Source: Prorocentrum cordatum (taxonomy: Eukaryota > Sar > Dinophyceae > Prorocentrales > Prorocentraceae). From it: a stretch of DNA of 64,000 bases. Position 1 is the first letter of the stretch, and each line of letters starts with the position of its first letter. A program made the translations under genes and the position numbers. The stretch is taken from assembly GCA_963575745.1 (NCBI GenBank), contig CAUYUJ010003047.1, positions 241,663 to 305,662 of the forward strand. Direction: 5' to 3'. Positions 42,397 through 51,929 of the stretch are shown here, piece after piece. A model generated the notes under the pieces. That model was not told the origin of the DNA, did not search any database, and saw nothing but the letters and a program-made list of their open reading frames with translations.

Positions 42397-42560
42397 TGAA
42401 GGGGCCACAGGACACACAAATAAATACACACAAATAAACATATCCCCCTATATTTTCCGATATGTTCTGGGTTTCTGTCTTCCCCCCCACTTCCCATATT
42501 TTCCCATCTTTTCGGGGGAATCGAGGATTAATTGTGTCTGTGTGTTTTTTCCTCTCCTGA
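42397..42560 (+). mobile_element. Family A element A3
   Basis: 164 bp, TGAAGGGGCCACAGGACACA to CCTCTCCTGA, only 172 bp after A2. ACACAG occurs just before and just after it, a possible target duplication. Between A2 and A3, and after A3 to about 42700, GGAGACCACAC/GGAGGCCCCAC words form a loose ~12-bp minisatellite into which both seem to have inserted. Confidence 0.85.
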
Positions 42561-42840
42561 ACACAGGAGACCACACGAGGGACAATTCGGGGGACCACAC
42601 AGGAGGCCCCACGGGATGCCATGCGGGAGGCCGTGCGGGAGAGAAACCACACGGAAGACCGTGCCAGGCACCCCACGGGAGACCATGCCAGAGGCTGCGA
42701 GCACGGGGCTCCGGATCCCGAGGAGCTCACGCCTGGCCCCAGGAGAGAGGTGTGGGGCCCCTGCAGACAGACTGTTTGGCGAGCGAGCAGAGATAGATAA
42801 CAGCAACCACCGAACCACGCCAAAGAGGGAGACGGCGACG

Positions 42841-43124
42841 ACGTGACGACGACGACGACAACGACGGCCGTAACGGGCAACTGCGCAATCGACGACTCCG
42901 AAAACGACGAGGAAGACGACGACGACGAGGACGACAACGACGGTCACGACGACGACAGAAACGACATGCACAACGATGAGGACGACAGAAGCGGCGACGA
43001 CGACGACGACGACAACAGAGACGACCTCAACGACGCCGACGACGTCGACAATGGAAACGGCGACTACAACGACAACGACAACAACGACGACGCAGCCGCC
43101 GATGACGACAGAAATGACGACAGA

Positions 43125-43189
<65 letters not shown>

Positions 43190-43220
43190 AAACGACGACG
43201 ACCACGACGACGGCGGCCCC
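42841..43220. repeat. (GAC)n tract
   Basis: GACGACGACGACGAC with AACGAC/AGAAACGAC variants; pure between 43120 and 43190. 43221-43620 is GC-rich with nothing recognised. Confidence 0.9.
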
Positions 43221-43620
43221 GCTCCCCTGGGGCGGCCGGGGCGCCTGGGCTCGGGTAGCCCCCGCCGCCGCCGCCGCCCCCGGACAGGTCGAGGCTCTTG
43301 GACATCGCCGGCGGCGGCCTCACTCGCGCGCACGCGCCCGCCGCGGGGCCGCCGCCCGCCGCTGGCCGCCTGCCGCTGGATCAGGACTGTGATGCTGATG
43401 ATGGCAGTGATGCACAGATGGTGACGGACATGTTTATAAAGGGCGATGGACGGTGGTAAAGGTGATGATGGCGGTGGTGATGGTGATGAAGGTGATGATG
43501 GTAAGATGGCGATGGCGATGCCCATGACGGGGAGGAAACGACAACTGAGGAGGACGAGGAAGGTCTAGGAGCGAGCTGCACAAGCGAGGAAAGGAGCCTT
43601 CTCCCCACCTCCCCTCCTTC

Positions 43621-44345
43621 TGACCACCCCTCGCCGCTTCCTCCTCCTCCTCCTCCTCCTCCTCCTCCTCCTCCTCCTCCTCCTCCTCCTCCTTCTGGGC
43701 GACCCCCTCCACGTCCTCTTCCTCCCCCTCCCCTTCCTGCGCACCAAGGCGCTGCGGGCTGGGCCGGCAGGCCTCTGTGCCCTCGCCGACTCGGTGGGCA
43801 CCCACCACGCCCTCGAGCACGAGCGTGGCGCCGGGAGCGGCTAGGTCGATGAAGGGCATGGCAGAGGCGGTGTTTCCCCTCGCCGGGGCCCAGAAGATGT
43901 CGGAGGCGGCCAGCCGGGCCCGCCGAGTGGCTGCCCGCGAGCCGGAAGGACAGCCTGCAGCGGCAGCGCACTGCTCTGCCACGCGCCTCGGGGCCGCCGC
44001 TGCGTGCCCGAGGCCTTCCCCGTGGGCTGTGGTGGCCGCGGCGATGCAGGACGCGCTGCGGCGCAGGCCTGCCGGAGCAGAGAGGGCGGCCCAGAGGTCA
44101 TTGGGGCCCCTCTGCGCGCTCGCCGTGCAGGTGCAGGAGGAGCGGAGGCACCCCTCCGCACAGAGACACTGCGCGGCAGGTGCCGCCCCCGCTCCCCCTG
44201 GCGCACAGGCTGCAGAATCTCCTCCTCCTCCTCCTCCTCCTCCTCCTCCTCCTCGCCCTCCTCCTGCCTCCTCCTCCTCCCTCCTCCTCCTCCTCCTCCT
44301 CCTCCTCCTCCTCCTCCTCCTCCTCCTCCTCCTCCTCCTCACCTC
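43621..44345. repeat. Two CTC/GAG triplet tracts
   Basis: CTCCTC runs at 43627-43691 and 44215-44342 bracket the possible coding segment. Translated on the minus strand they give poly-Glu, on the plus strand poly-Leu, poly-Pro or poly-Ser. Confidence 0.9.
43690..44210 (-). CDS. Possible coding segment, hypothetical
   Basis: I do not recognise a family. One minus-strand frame is open from the CTC tract at 44215-44342 through to the CTC tract at 43627-43691, with mostly G/C third positions and protein-like composition (SDIFWAPARGNTASAMPFID; ATLVLEGVVGAHRVGEGTEA), then runs into a poly-Glu stretch encoded by the (GAG)n tract. The forward frame over the same bases is also open with ordinary composition (MKGMAEAVFPLAGAQKMSEA), so strand is uncertain. 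No start or stop can be defended. If real it is an internal exon or a gene fragment; the adjacent 44746-46133 block on the plus strand has similar codon character. Confidence 0.3.
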
Positions 44346-44539
44346 GCGGCCCCTTCTCCCTTCGCCAGGGCACGGCCCCTCCTGGCTCCGTGGGAGGGAA
44401 CCCTCTCAGAGCTGCTGCGGGCGCCCTCCCCGGGCGGCCCGTCTGCCGATGGTCATGGCCGAGCGGCGCTCCTCGCAGAGGACGCCGCCCTGGAGGCCGA
44501 CTCCGTCCCGCTGGGCGACCAGCTGGTTGCGGGACGGGA

Positions 44540-44615
44540 AAATGACCACAGCCACTGCTTCTTGTTTGCGCCGCCTTCCAGCCGGCCGAAAAAGAAGCAG
44601 TGGCTGTGGTCATTT
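44540..44615. mobile_element. Hairpin element R1 (perfect 24-bp arms)
   Basis: AAATGACCACAGCCACTGCT(TCTT) at 44540-44563 is perfectly complementary to 44592-44615, with a 28-base loop. Confidence 0.85.
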
Positions 44616-44637
44616 CCCTGGTGCCAAGCTCAACGAG

Positions 44638-44711
44638 AATGACCACAACCACTGCTTTGTTTCTGCGGGCTGGAAGGCGGCAACAAAAGAAAAGCAGTGG
44701 CTGTGGTCGTT
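44638..44711. mobile_element. Hairpin element R2
   Basis: AATGACCACAACCACTGCTTT pairs with AAAGCAGTGGCTGTGGTCGTT (two mismatches or so). A second copy of R1, 22 bp away; the loops share GCTGGAAGGCGGCAA in opposite orientation. Confidence 0.8.
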
Positions 44712-44745
44712 TTCACGCCCCGTACTGGTGAAGGAGCTTGCTGGG

Positions 44746-46133
44746 GCCCGCCTGATGGGCAGGGAGCCCTTCATCGGAGACGGGCTGGGGGTCGAGGGCT
44801 CGGACAGCGGTGTGGTCACCGCCCGAGCCGCAGGGCGACCTGGAGGAGGATGGAGGTCACGCTGGAGAAGCTCTGCGAGTCCCTGGAGGAGACTGTCGTG
44901 GGGAGGGTCTGCACGGCGAGGACGCCAGAGCAGTTCTACGAGTCGCTCGAGGAGATCGGCGTGGGGGCGACCTTCGAGGCGACGGATGGATGCGAGCTGA
45001 AGGCGGTCTCCGGGACGCTGGAGGCGCCCCTCCTCCCTCCTCCTCACCTCGCCGTCCCTCCTCCCTTCGACAGGAGGAGGAGGAGGAGGAGGAGGAGGAG
45101 GAGGAGGAGGAGGAGGAGGAGGAGGAGGAGGAGGAGGCGATCGGCACGGCCATCGCGCTGGTGGCGCGGATGCCGACGAGCAGGGGAACGGGATCCAGTT
45201 GGCGATCGGAAGCGGGGTCGCCGTCGGCGGCGTGGGCCTCGACGCTCCCGGCCGCTCCCCTCCTCCTTCTCCTCCTCCTCCTCCTCCTCCTCCTCCTCCT
45301 CCTCCTCCTCCTCCTCCGCCTCCGCCTCCGCCTCCGCCTCCGCCTCCAAGGCCACCGACGGCGCCGCACGTCGAGGGCAGCGCCGAGTTGCCGCGCGACG
45401 GGACCGAGAAGGTCAGGAAGACCGCGCGGAGGTGCCGACAAAGGGCATCTCGTGGAGGGCAGCGTGGAGGGGCCGTGCGCGGAGCAGCGGAGGAGCTGGC
45501 CTGCCGCGGCGGAGGCCAACCGGGCGGCGCACGCAAGGGCGGCCGCTGCGGAGGACTGCCGCCTCGCCCTGTGGCGGCTCGGGTACGACGTCCTGATGGG
45601 CGTCGAGGTGCACGCCTGCTCCAGGGAGGCGCCGCAGGTCGAGGTCCCTGTCGTGGCGGCGGAGGCGCAGTGCGGGGGCGGCTTCGCAGTGCCGTCCGCT
45701 GGGGCCTGGGAGCTCCAGAAGCACTTGGAGGCGTCGACGGCGCAGCATGTCGGGAGCAACGTCGAGGTGCTGAGGGCTGGGACAGAGGGGGCCGAGAAGA
45801 CCGTGGAGGTGGACGTCTTTTTGGACCCTGTGCGGCTGGTCGGGAACATCACGCCGCAGCTGGCCAACGCTCTCTGGATGGACCCGTGCTGGCAGAAGCT
45901 GCCTGCTCTTCAGGACACTTCGTCATGCAGGAGCAGTCTGTGGCGGAATCCTCGAGGATGCGACTGCTGAGGTGAAGGCGCTCCTGGCAGACGCTGGCGA
46001 GTACAGTATGCGTGCTCGGGCTAGTCAAGCGAGGGCTGCGAGGCCGAGCAGCTGCAGGGCGAACTCTGAGGCCGAGGAGGGCCCTGCTACGGAGGGGCGC
46101 ACCGCCCATGCACCAGATTGCCATTGCCATTAA
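44746..46133 (+). pseudogene. Hypothetical GC3-rich gene or gene fragment, frames interrupted
   Basis: No known family recognised. This is the most coding-like DNA in the window: almost every codon ends in G or C in one frame at a time. Successive blocks are 44746-44849 (LMGREPFIGDGLGVEGSDSG), 44850-45040 from an ATG (MEVTLEKLCESLEE; EQFYESLEEIGVGATF), a (GAG)n tract 45072-45136, 45180-45260 (GNGIQLAIGSGVAVGGVGLD), a CTC tract 45263-45344, 45352-45430 (VEGSAELPRDGTEKVRKTAR), 45437-45915 (CRLALWRLGYDVLMGVEVHA; VDVFLDPVRLVGNITPQLAN) and 45945-46133 (GILEDATAEVKALLADAGEY) ending in TAA. The blocks use three different frames, so either short introns/assembly indels lie between them or the gene is decayed. 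The last block is soluble-looking; no membrane segment or catalytic motif seen. Called pseudogene because no single open frame covers it; a spliced gene is the main alternative. Confidence 0.45.
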
Positions 46134-46420
46134 CCTTCGGCGGAGCACGGACTTATGAGGCCTTCTCGATCGAGCACGGACATACGTCGCATGCAAGCGT
46201 CCCATAGCCCTCCTCCGCTCCCGCAGCCGGCACTGCCGGTGGCGGGTGGCGGAGCAGCAGAAGTCCTCCTCACTCCCCCGACTCCTCGCCCTTCTCGTCC
46301 TCGGCACCCTCGTCCCCCTCGCCCTCCTCCACCTCGTCCTCCCCCGCCCTCCCTCTACTCCTCGCCCCCTCCCCCTCCTAGCGTGATCCCCCACCCTCCT
46401 CCTCGTCCCACTCCTCGCTT

Positions 46421-46608
46421 TAAGTCGGGCCTGTCCCCCTACAGGGGGATTTTCGCTGAAAAATTCAAAATACCCGAAAATAACCCAACAACTATCCAAA
46501 AATAGTCTGGAGACTATTTTTTGATAATCTGTTTACATTTTGGGGCATGTTTGGAGTACTTGTGATTTTTCGTCGAAGCTCCCCTATGTAGGGGAACAGG
46601 CCCGACTG
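46421..46608 (+). mobile_element. Family J element J3
   Basis: TAAGTCGGGCCTGTCCCCCT ... AGGGGAACAGGCCCGACTGA, A/T-rich interior with ATAGTCTGGAGACTATTTTT, a hairpin also seen in J6. TCCTCG occurs just outside both ends. 46134-46420: CCTC-rich, nothing recognised. Confidence 0.85.
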
Positions 46609-46720
46609 AATCCTCGGCCCCTTCCCCCCCCCCCTCTCCTCCTGCACTGCGCTACACGCCCCCGCAGCCGGCCTATACCCTCGTGTTCTCGGGCGCCCCC
46701 CCTCCCAGACCTGCGACGAC

Positions 46721-46724
46721 GTGT

Positions 46725-46784
<60 letters not shown>

Positions 46785-46786
46785 CT
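46721..46786. repeat. (GTC)n tract
   Basis: Pure CGT/GTC triplets, about 20 repeats. 46787-46987: nothing recognised. Confidence 0.95.
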
Positions 46787-46987
46787 TGGGCCTCTCGAAA
46801 CCCCTTGCCGCGCAGGCGGCCAGTTTTGTCAGTCCTGGAAGATGCTTGATCGGTCCAGAGGCCCAGGAACGGCCGGCAGACGCCAAAGGCACTTCGCGAG
46901 ACTCCACTGGATCGGAACGCGTCTTGGACCGGACCCGGCCAACATCACAAAATCTACTTGCGTGGCATGTTGCCCCTTCCCCCTCCC

Positions 46988-47267
46988 GGCGCCGCCTACT
47001 GGAACAACGAGAAGCCGAACACACGTGCAGGTGAATTTCGAACTGCGTGAATATGTCTAGTTTCTTTCATCAAGGCCTGTGGGGCTCGAGTCGACGGGGT
47101 CGGAGGCCTGGAAGATCCCACCACATCGGCGCCGCCTAGTGGAACGACGCGAAGTCGAACACACGTGCAAGTGAGTTTCGAATTGCGTGAAGCTCTGGCT
47201 TCTTCCATCCAGGCCTGCGGGGCTCAAAAGTCGATGGGGTCGGAGGCCTGGAGGATCTCACCACGTC
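46988..47267 (+). repeat. 140-bp tandem duplication
   Basis: GGCGCCGCCTACTGGAACAA at 46988 and GGCGCCGCCTAGTGGAACGA at 47128 start two ~140-bp units about 85% alike, both with GAACACACGTGCA, TTTCGAA, GCGTGAA, AGGCCTG and GGGGTCGGAGGCCTGG. GTCGGCGACGTATCGGCGAC starts a degenerate third. Confidence 0.85.
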
Positions 47268-47454
47268 GGCGACGTATCGGCGACGTCGGGACTGGGAGCG
47301 TCGGGCTCCGGATCGCGCCGCGTCGGCGATGCGGCGCGCTGCTCCGCACCATCTGCTCCGACCCCATGTAGGCGCACTGGACTTGCAGGCACACCTTCTG
47401 GAGTCAAAGCACAGGTTTGCCAGCGTAGGCCCCAAGCAGTGGCTTCTTGCACCC

Positions 47455-47800
47455 TGAATGTGCCGTCCGTGGGGCGCAAACTGCGTGGACCAATATACGT
47501 GTGCGGCAAACTACGGGGTGCAAGCTGTGTGGTATAAACTGCGACGTGCAAGCCATGTGATGCAAGCTATATTTAGTGCAAAGGAAGAGGAGAGGAGAAG
47601 AGGAGGAGGAGGAGGAGGAGGAGGAGAAGGAGGTTTGGGAGGGGGAGCAGGAGGAGGAGGAGGAGGAGGAGGAGGAGGAGAGGAGGAGGAGGAGGAGAGG
47701 AGAGAGGAGGAGGAGGAGGAGGAGGAGGTGCAAGCTGTGTGGTGCGAGCTGCGGGGTGCAACGTACGGTGCAAACCACGTGGCACCCCCGAGGCGCCCAC
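47455..47800 (+). repeat. Family S ~20-bp minisatellite with inserted GGA tract
   Basis: GGGGCGCAAACTGCGTGG, GGTGCAAGCTGTGTGG, GACGTGCAAGCCATGTG and GGTGCGAGCTGCGGGG recur every ~20 bp at 47472-47582 and 47728-47800; a GGA triplet tract (47583-47727) interrupts. The inverse motif forms 62005-62275. Confidence 0.75.
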
Positions 47801-47920
47801 GGGCTTCGACGCGGCGAGCAGCTGGAACTCCCCGCCAGCGCACGAGGCGAGACAAGGCGGCGCCCACGCACGTGTCGACGGTGCGAGAAACCCAGAACCC
47901 CCAGCTGCGGCGCACGAGGC

Positions 47921-48047
47921 TCCTCCTCCTCCTCCTCCTCCTCCTCCTCCTCCTCCTCCCCCTCCTCCTCCTCCCCCCCTCCTCCTCCTCCCCCTCCTCC
48001 CGCTCCTCCTCCTCCTCCTCCTCCACCTCCTCCTCTTCCTTCTCCTG
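47921..48047. repeat. (CTC)n tract
   Basis: CCTCCT triplets. Preceding 47800-47920 and following to 48145: nothing recognised. Confidence 0.9.
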
Positions 48048-48145
48048 AGGCGCCCACAAGCGGCAACGTCGCTGAAACCCTGAACACCCACCGAACCACT
48101 TCAGAACCGAAGCAGGACGCCCCCCGGTCCAAGTGTAGGCGCTAC

Positions 48146-48215
48146 GTTCAGGTCGGGTCCTGCAGGCGGATGTGGGAAGAAAAATAAAAAAACATCCGAA
48201 AAAGAATCCAACATA
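48146..48215 (+). mobile_element. Family J fragment J4
   Basis: TTCAGGTCGGGTCCTGCAGG followed by CGGATGTGGGAAGAAAAA, AACATCCG, ACATAGTC resembles the left half of J; the right arm is missing. Confidence 0.5.
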
Positions 48216-48320
48216 GTCAAACGAGCACGAAAACCGTCACCCCACTATTTGTGTTGAAACCTGTTTCTATTCAGCGTCACCGTCTCAACATTACGGGGCA
48301 AAGAACGCATGTTTCAAGAC

Positions 48321-48546
48321 TTAGGTCGGGCGTGTCCTCTTACAGGCTGATTTTGGACGAAAATGCAGAAAATAAACAACATATGAATACACACACATAT
48401 ACATATACATATACATATTTATACACACGTGTACATATATGTATATGTAAATATATAGATGTATGTATGTATAGTCCAAAATCGTCCCCTGACTTTTTTC
48501 CTATGTTCGGATGCTCCTCCTGCAGAGGGACAGGCCCCACTCGACT
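48321..48546 (+). mobile_element. Family J element J5 with microsatellite
   Basis: TTAGGTCGGGCGTGTCCTCT ... CTCCTGCAGAGGGACAGGCC. The interior has expanded to a CATATA/CACACA microsatellite (48388-48475). Confidence 0.75.
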
Positions 48547-48615
48547 CCAGACGCCGGAGGTCTGCGGCCCTCGCCCCTCCCCGCGGGGCCGCGGGGCCGG
48601 GCGGGCGGGCCGGCG

Positions 48616-48647
<32 letters not shown>

Positions 48648-48649
48648 GG

Positions 48650-48838
48650 GTGCCTCCCTCCGGGCGGAAGTCGGCGGCGAGCGAGGGGGGGGGACGTGAC
48701 TCGTAGAGCTTCCCTAGAAGCGTTCGCGGCGAAGCTAGAAGAGTGATTCCGGCGCGCTGGGGGGCCAGTTGGCAACAAACATCTCGACGGATGTGGTGCC
48801 TCCCTCCGGGCGGAAGTCGGCGGCGAGCGAGGGGGGGG
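48650..48838 (+). repeat. 43-bp direct repeat, 146 bp apart
   Basis: GTGCCTCCCTCCGGGCGGAA, GTCGGCGGCGAGCGAGGGGG occurs at 48650-48692 and 48796-48838. A GGC triplet run (48616-48648) precedes the first copy. Confidence 0.85.
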
Positions 48839-48843
48839 GGGAG

Positions 48844-48914
48844 TGAGGAGGGGCGGGCCCTCTCAGAAGGCTCGGGGGCTCCGAGAAGTCCCGGCGCCCT
48901 CTGAGAGGGTCGTC
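48844..48914. mobile_element. Family I palindromic element I4
   Basis: TGAGGAGGGGCGGGCCCTCT, CAGAAGGC, CCCTCTGAGAGGG: a shorter family I copy directly after the second direct repeat. Confidence 0.6.
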
Positions 48915-48997
48915 GTCTTCTTCTGCTGATTTCCCCCCCTGGCTGGCCGCCGAGGGAGGGGAGGTGCCTCCCCCGAGATGGGGCGGGCGGCAAGGTT

Positions 48998-49141
48998 GGG
49001 TCGGGCCTGGCCCTCCTGCAGGGGGATTTTGGACGAAGGACAAAAAATACCGAAAGGTGCTCAAAATACTCAAAGCATAGTCCCCAGACTATTTTTTGAC
49101 TATCTTTGGATATTCCCCCTGTACAGGGACAGGCCCGACTT
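48998..49141 (+). mobile_element. Family J element J6
   Basis: GGGTCGGGCCTGGCCCTCCT ... CCTGTACAGGGACAGGCCCG. Contains ATAGTCCCCAGACTATTTTT hairpin. Flanks GCGGCAAGG and ACGGTAAGG (7 of 9) may be an aged 9-bp target duplication. Confidence 0.85.
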
Positions 49142-49203
49142 AACGGTAAGGAGGGGTGACCCAACAGGGGGGGGATGAAAACATTTGGGTCAACCCATAT
49201 TAC

Positions 49204-49405
49204 TAGGGGAACGAAGAATGTCATAAACATGAAAACTCGGAGGTCTGCGCGGATTTCCCGGATCCGCGTTGGACCCCCCTCCCTGGCGCGCGGCGGGGCA
49301 CGCCAGGGGCGGCGCCGGAGGCGCCGCCAGGGGGGTCCAGCGCGGATCCGAGAAATCTGCGCGGACCTTCGAATTTTTATGTTTATGTTATTCTTCGTTC
49401 CCCCC
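49204..49405 (+). mobile_element. Family H element H3
   Basis: TAGGGGAACGAAGAATGTCA, AAACTCGGAGGTCTGCGCGG at the left; GCGCGGACCTTCGAATTTTT, ATGTTATTCTTCGTTCCCCC at the right. Perfect direct repeat ATTAC at 49199-49203 and 49406-49410. GC-rich palindromic centre. Confidence 0.85.
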
Positions 49406-49670
49406 ATTACGGCCCGCCCGACGAGACTTGAGCAGGGACCGACCGTCCCGGCATTCCTATAGGCCTACCACGAACTGCTCCTAAGAACCCCACGGCATGT
49501 TCTAAGAACAAAAGCAATGTTCTTGGAACCTAAGCCCGAGGGGTCAAAACAAGACGGTCCCAGCCAGAATTTTTCTAAGAACAGCTCGTGCAGGCCAAAA
49601 CAAGTGATTATATATAATATTCTTCGGTGGGCCCATGAGCGAGCCGAGACGTTTCGCCTCTGCTTGACGA

Positions 49671-49840
49671 GACCAGGCAAGGGCGAGGATTAATTCGGGT
49701 GGGATAAGACCAAGAATCTCTGAGATCCGGCGGCTCTGGATGATGTCTCCGGCGCCGCGGCCTTCTCAGAGCGTTCTGGAACGCTCTGAGAGCGCTCCGG
49801 AACGCTCTGGAACGGAGTGATCCTCGTCCTAGCCCCGTCC
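49671..49840 (+). mobile_element. Family G element G3
   Basis: Uninterrupted copy: GGGCGAGGATTAATTCGGGT, AATCTCTGAGATCCGGCGG, CCGGCGCCGCGGCCTTCTC, GAGCGTTCTGGAACGCTCTG, AACGGAGTGATCCTCGTCC. Confidence 0.8.
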
Positions 49841-50530
49841 GATCCCCCTTGGCCTCTCCCAGCCCCCACCCCCAGACCGGCCATCCCGGGGGGAAGCGGG
49901 GGCAGCCCCCCCCCCCCCCCCCCGGAAAATGTTCCTCCTTCGAGCATCGAGCTGCGAACCTCTGGCTCTCCAGGAGCTGTGGCCTCCTCCAATCGCAGTC
50001 TGCGCCTCGTCCTCCGCTGGGCGTCCCCTCCCCCCCCCCCCCCTGGGCGCGGCAGTGCCGAGCCGTGCTCCTCGGGCGGGTGCTACTGGGGGGGGGGACC
50101 CGCATGCGGAGCGCAGAAAGAGGCTCGGAAGGAGCCCCTTTTAGGGCCCCCTCTGGGCACCCTATGGCTCCCAAACGGGGCCCTTTTAAGGGCTCCTTTG
50201 GGGCCCTTTTCCTTCGCTCCCCGTGTGGGTCGCCTCCCACTGCCACCCCCGCCCGAGCTGTGCGAGCAGAGCACTCGCCATCGCTTGGACGTCCATTCCC
50301 TGTGCTTTTTTCGGTTTCGTGCGTGGCTTTTTCGCCAAATGATAAAGGGTGCTCCTCGATGGCCCTCGCCGAAAGAAAAATGCACACGTCCGAGCGATGC
50401 CAGGAGCAGAGGGGTCGGGGCAGTCGGTGTGAAGGGGGCCCGAGGTCTGCCGCGCGGCCCCGGGCCTGGGCACGCGCAAGCGGGGCGGCGCCAGGGAGGC
50501 GACGGCCACGCGCCGCGCGGCAGCTCCGAG
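49841..50530. other. No gene recognised
   Basis: GC-rich with C-runs (49908-49923, 50030-50043) and a G-run near 50091. Long frames on both strands are not supported by a domain. Confidence 0.4.
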
Positions 50531-50618
50531 CCGCCAGGTGGCTCCAGGAACGACGACGACGACGAGGACGACGACGGTAAGAGTGATCGGGGGCGGCGGA
50601 AACGACCACGACGGCGAC

Positions 50619-50653
<35 letters not shown>

Positions 50654-50690
50654 CGACGGCGGCGGCGGCGACGTCGGCGACAGGAAAGCA
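50531..50690. repeat. (GAC)n tract
   Basis: GACGACGACGAGGACGACGAC and GGCGGCGACGACGACGACG triplets. 50691-51354: mixed sequence, nothing recognised. Confidence 0.85.
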
Positions 50691-51354
50691 AGGCAAGCCC
50701 AAGATCCAACCGGTCTGCTCGTCGCGCCTCGCCGCAGCACGCCCTGGCCACGGCGGGCGCCGATCCAAGGGGCCTGCGGGGGCCTCCGGGGACAGCGCCT
50801 TGCGCTGCCGCGGGGTTTTCTTAAGGGGGCCTCTGGGCATTCCGGGGGAGCCCTGCGGGACGGAGGGAGGAGGCGAGGGGGAGCGAGAAAACCGGGAGGA
50901 TTGGAGGAGAGAGGTGTGCGGAGAGAGCCCAGCGGAGTGTGGAGGAGGTGGAGGAGGGAGGGAGGAGGAGTAGGGAGGGTATGAGGATGCGCGAGGGGGG
51001 ATTGCGGATACTACAACCCTGGGAACGCTATCGAGTTTCCCGACAGCGCCCTGCTAAAGTAAAAGAGCCACGGTGTGACCACCCTGAGGCCCACCTCGAA
51101 CAGATCCGTCTGCAACGAAAAATGAGTGCGGAGAAGGGGGGAATAGGCAGGGCTTCGGAAATTCAGGTGATTTTGCCACTCGCTCAGTTTGTTCGTAAAC
51201 TCCGTTCGAAAGTGGCGGAAAATGGGGGAAGACGAAGGACTGAGGAAAGAGGGCAGGAACGATTAGGAAGGCAAGGATATTTTACGCAAGCGCGCAGTTC
51301 CTTCAGCTTTAGCGTGCCAGTTCTGCGAATGGGTGTCCATGCAGCGGGTTCACA

Positions 51355-51399
51355 TCCTCCTCCTCCTCCTCCTCCTCCTCCTCCTCCTCCTCCTCCTCG
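51355..51399. repeat. (TCC)n tract
   Basis: About 15 pure TCC triplets. 51400-51601: nothing recognised. Confidence 0.95.
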
Positions 51400-51610
51400 C
51401 AAGACCGAAACCCTAAAGACTGAGCAGCAACCCACCACGCGTCTCAAAATGCGTCGCACAGCTATAGGCATCTGCAGCAATTGTCACACGAGGAGAGCGG
51501 GCGGCGGGCCCTGATGAGGCACACGCCCATGGCAAAGACATGCAGAAGACGCCCAGTCCCGCCCAAGCCGGTGTCCGAGAGGGTGGAGAACACGAGGGGG
51601 AACGATCGGG

Positions 51611-51772
51611 CCAGGTCGAACCTGTCCCCCTACAGGGGGATGTTGGGCGAAAGACTAAAAAGGTTCAAAACATACTCCCAACATATACTCAACAATGCTC
51701 CAAAAAATCGGGCCCGTACTTTTCTTGCCTATTGTTGATTATTTCCTCCTGGAGAGGGACAGGCCCGACTTG
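51611..51772 (+). mobile_element. Family J element J7
   Basis: CCAGGTCGAACCTGTCCCCC ... GGAGAGGGACAGGCCCGACT. Flanked by perfect 9-bp direct repeats ACGATCGGG (51602-51610 and 51773-51781). Confidence 0.9.
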
Positions 51773-51829
51773 ACGATCGGGAGGGGCCGGCTCAGAGGGG
51801 AACCGTCGAGCTTGCATCCGCGGCGTATT

Positions 51830-51929
51830 TTCGCCGAGAGATCGGCGGCATGCCCCCGACAGCGAGGCCGCCAGTGCCCGGGCGGGGCGGAGGACTGGGC
51901 GACGGGGGGGTCGACGCGTCCTCCCCTGA
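51830..51929 (+). repeat. Family X dispersed repeat, copy 2
   Basis: CGCCGAGAGATCGGCGGCAT, GCCCCCGACAGCGAGGCCGC, GGGGGGGTCGACGCGTCC as in 34655-34785. It directly abuts A4. Confidence 0.65.

Noticed and set aside
39165-42560. Solo LTRs of a retrotransposon (family A)
   Set aside because: Too short, ends are imperfect inverted repeats rather than TG...CA, and no internal region is associated.
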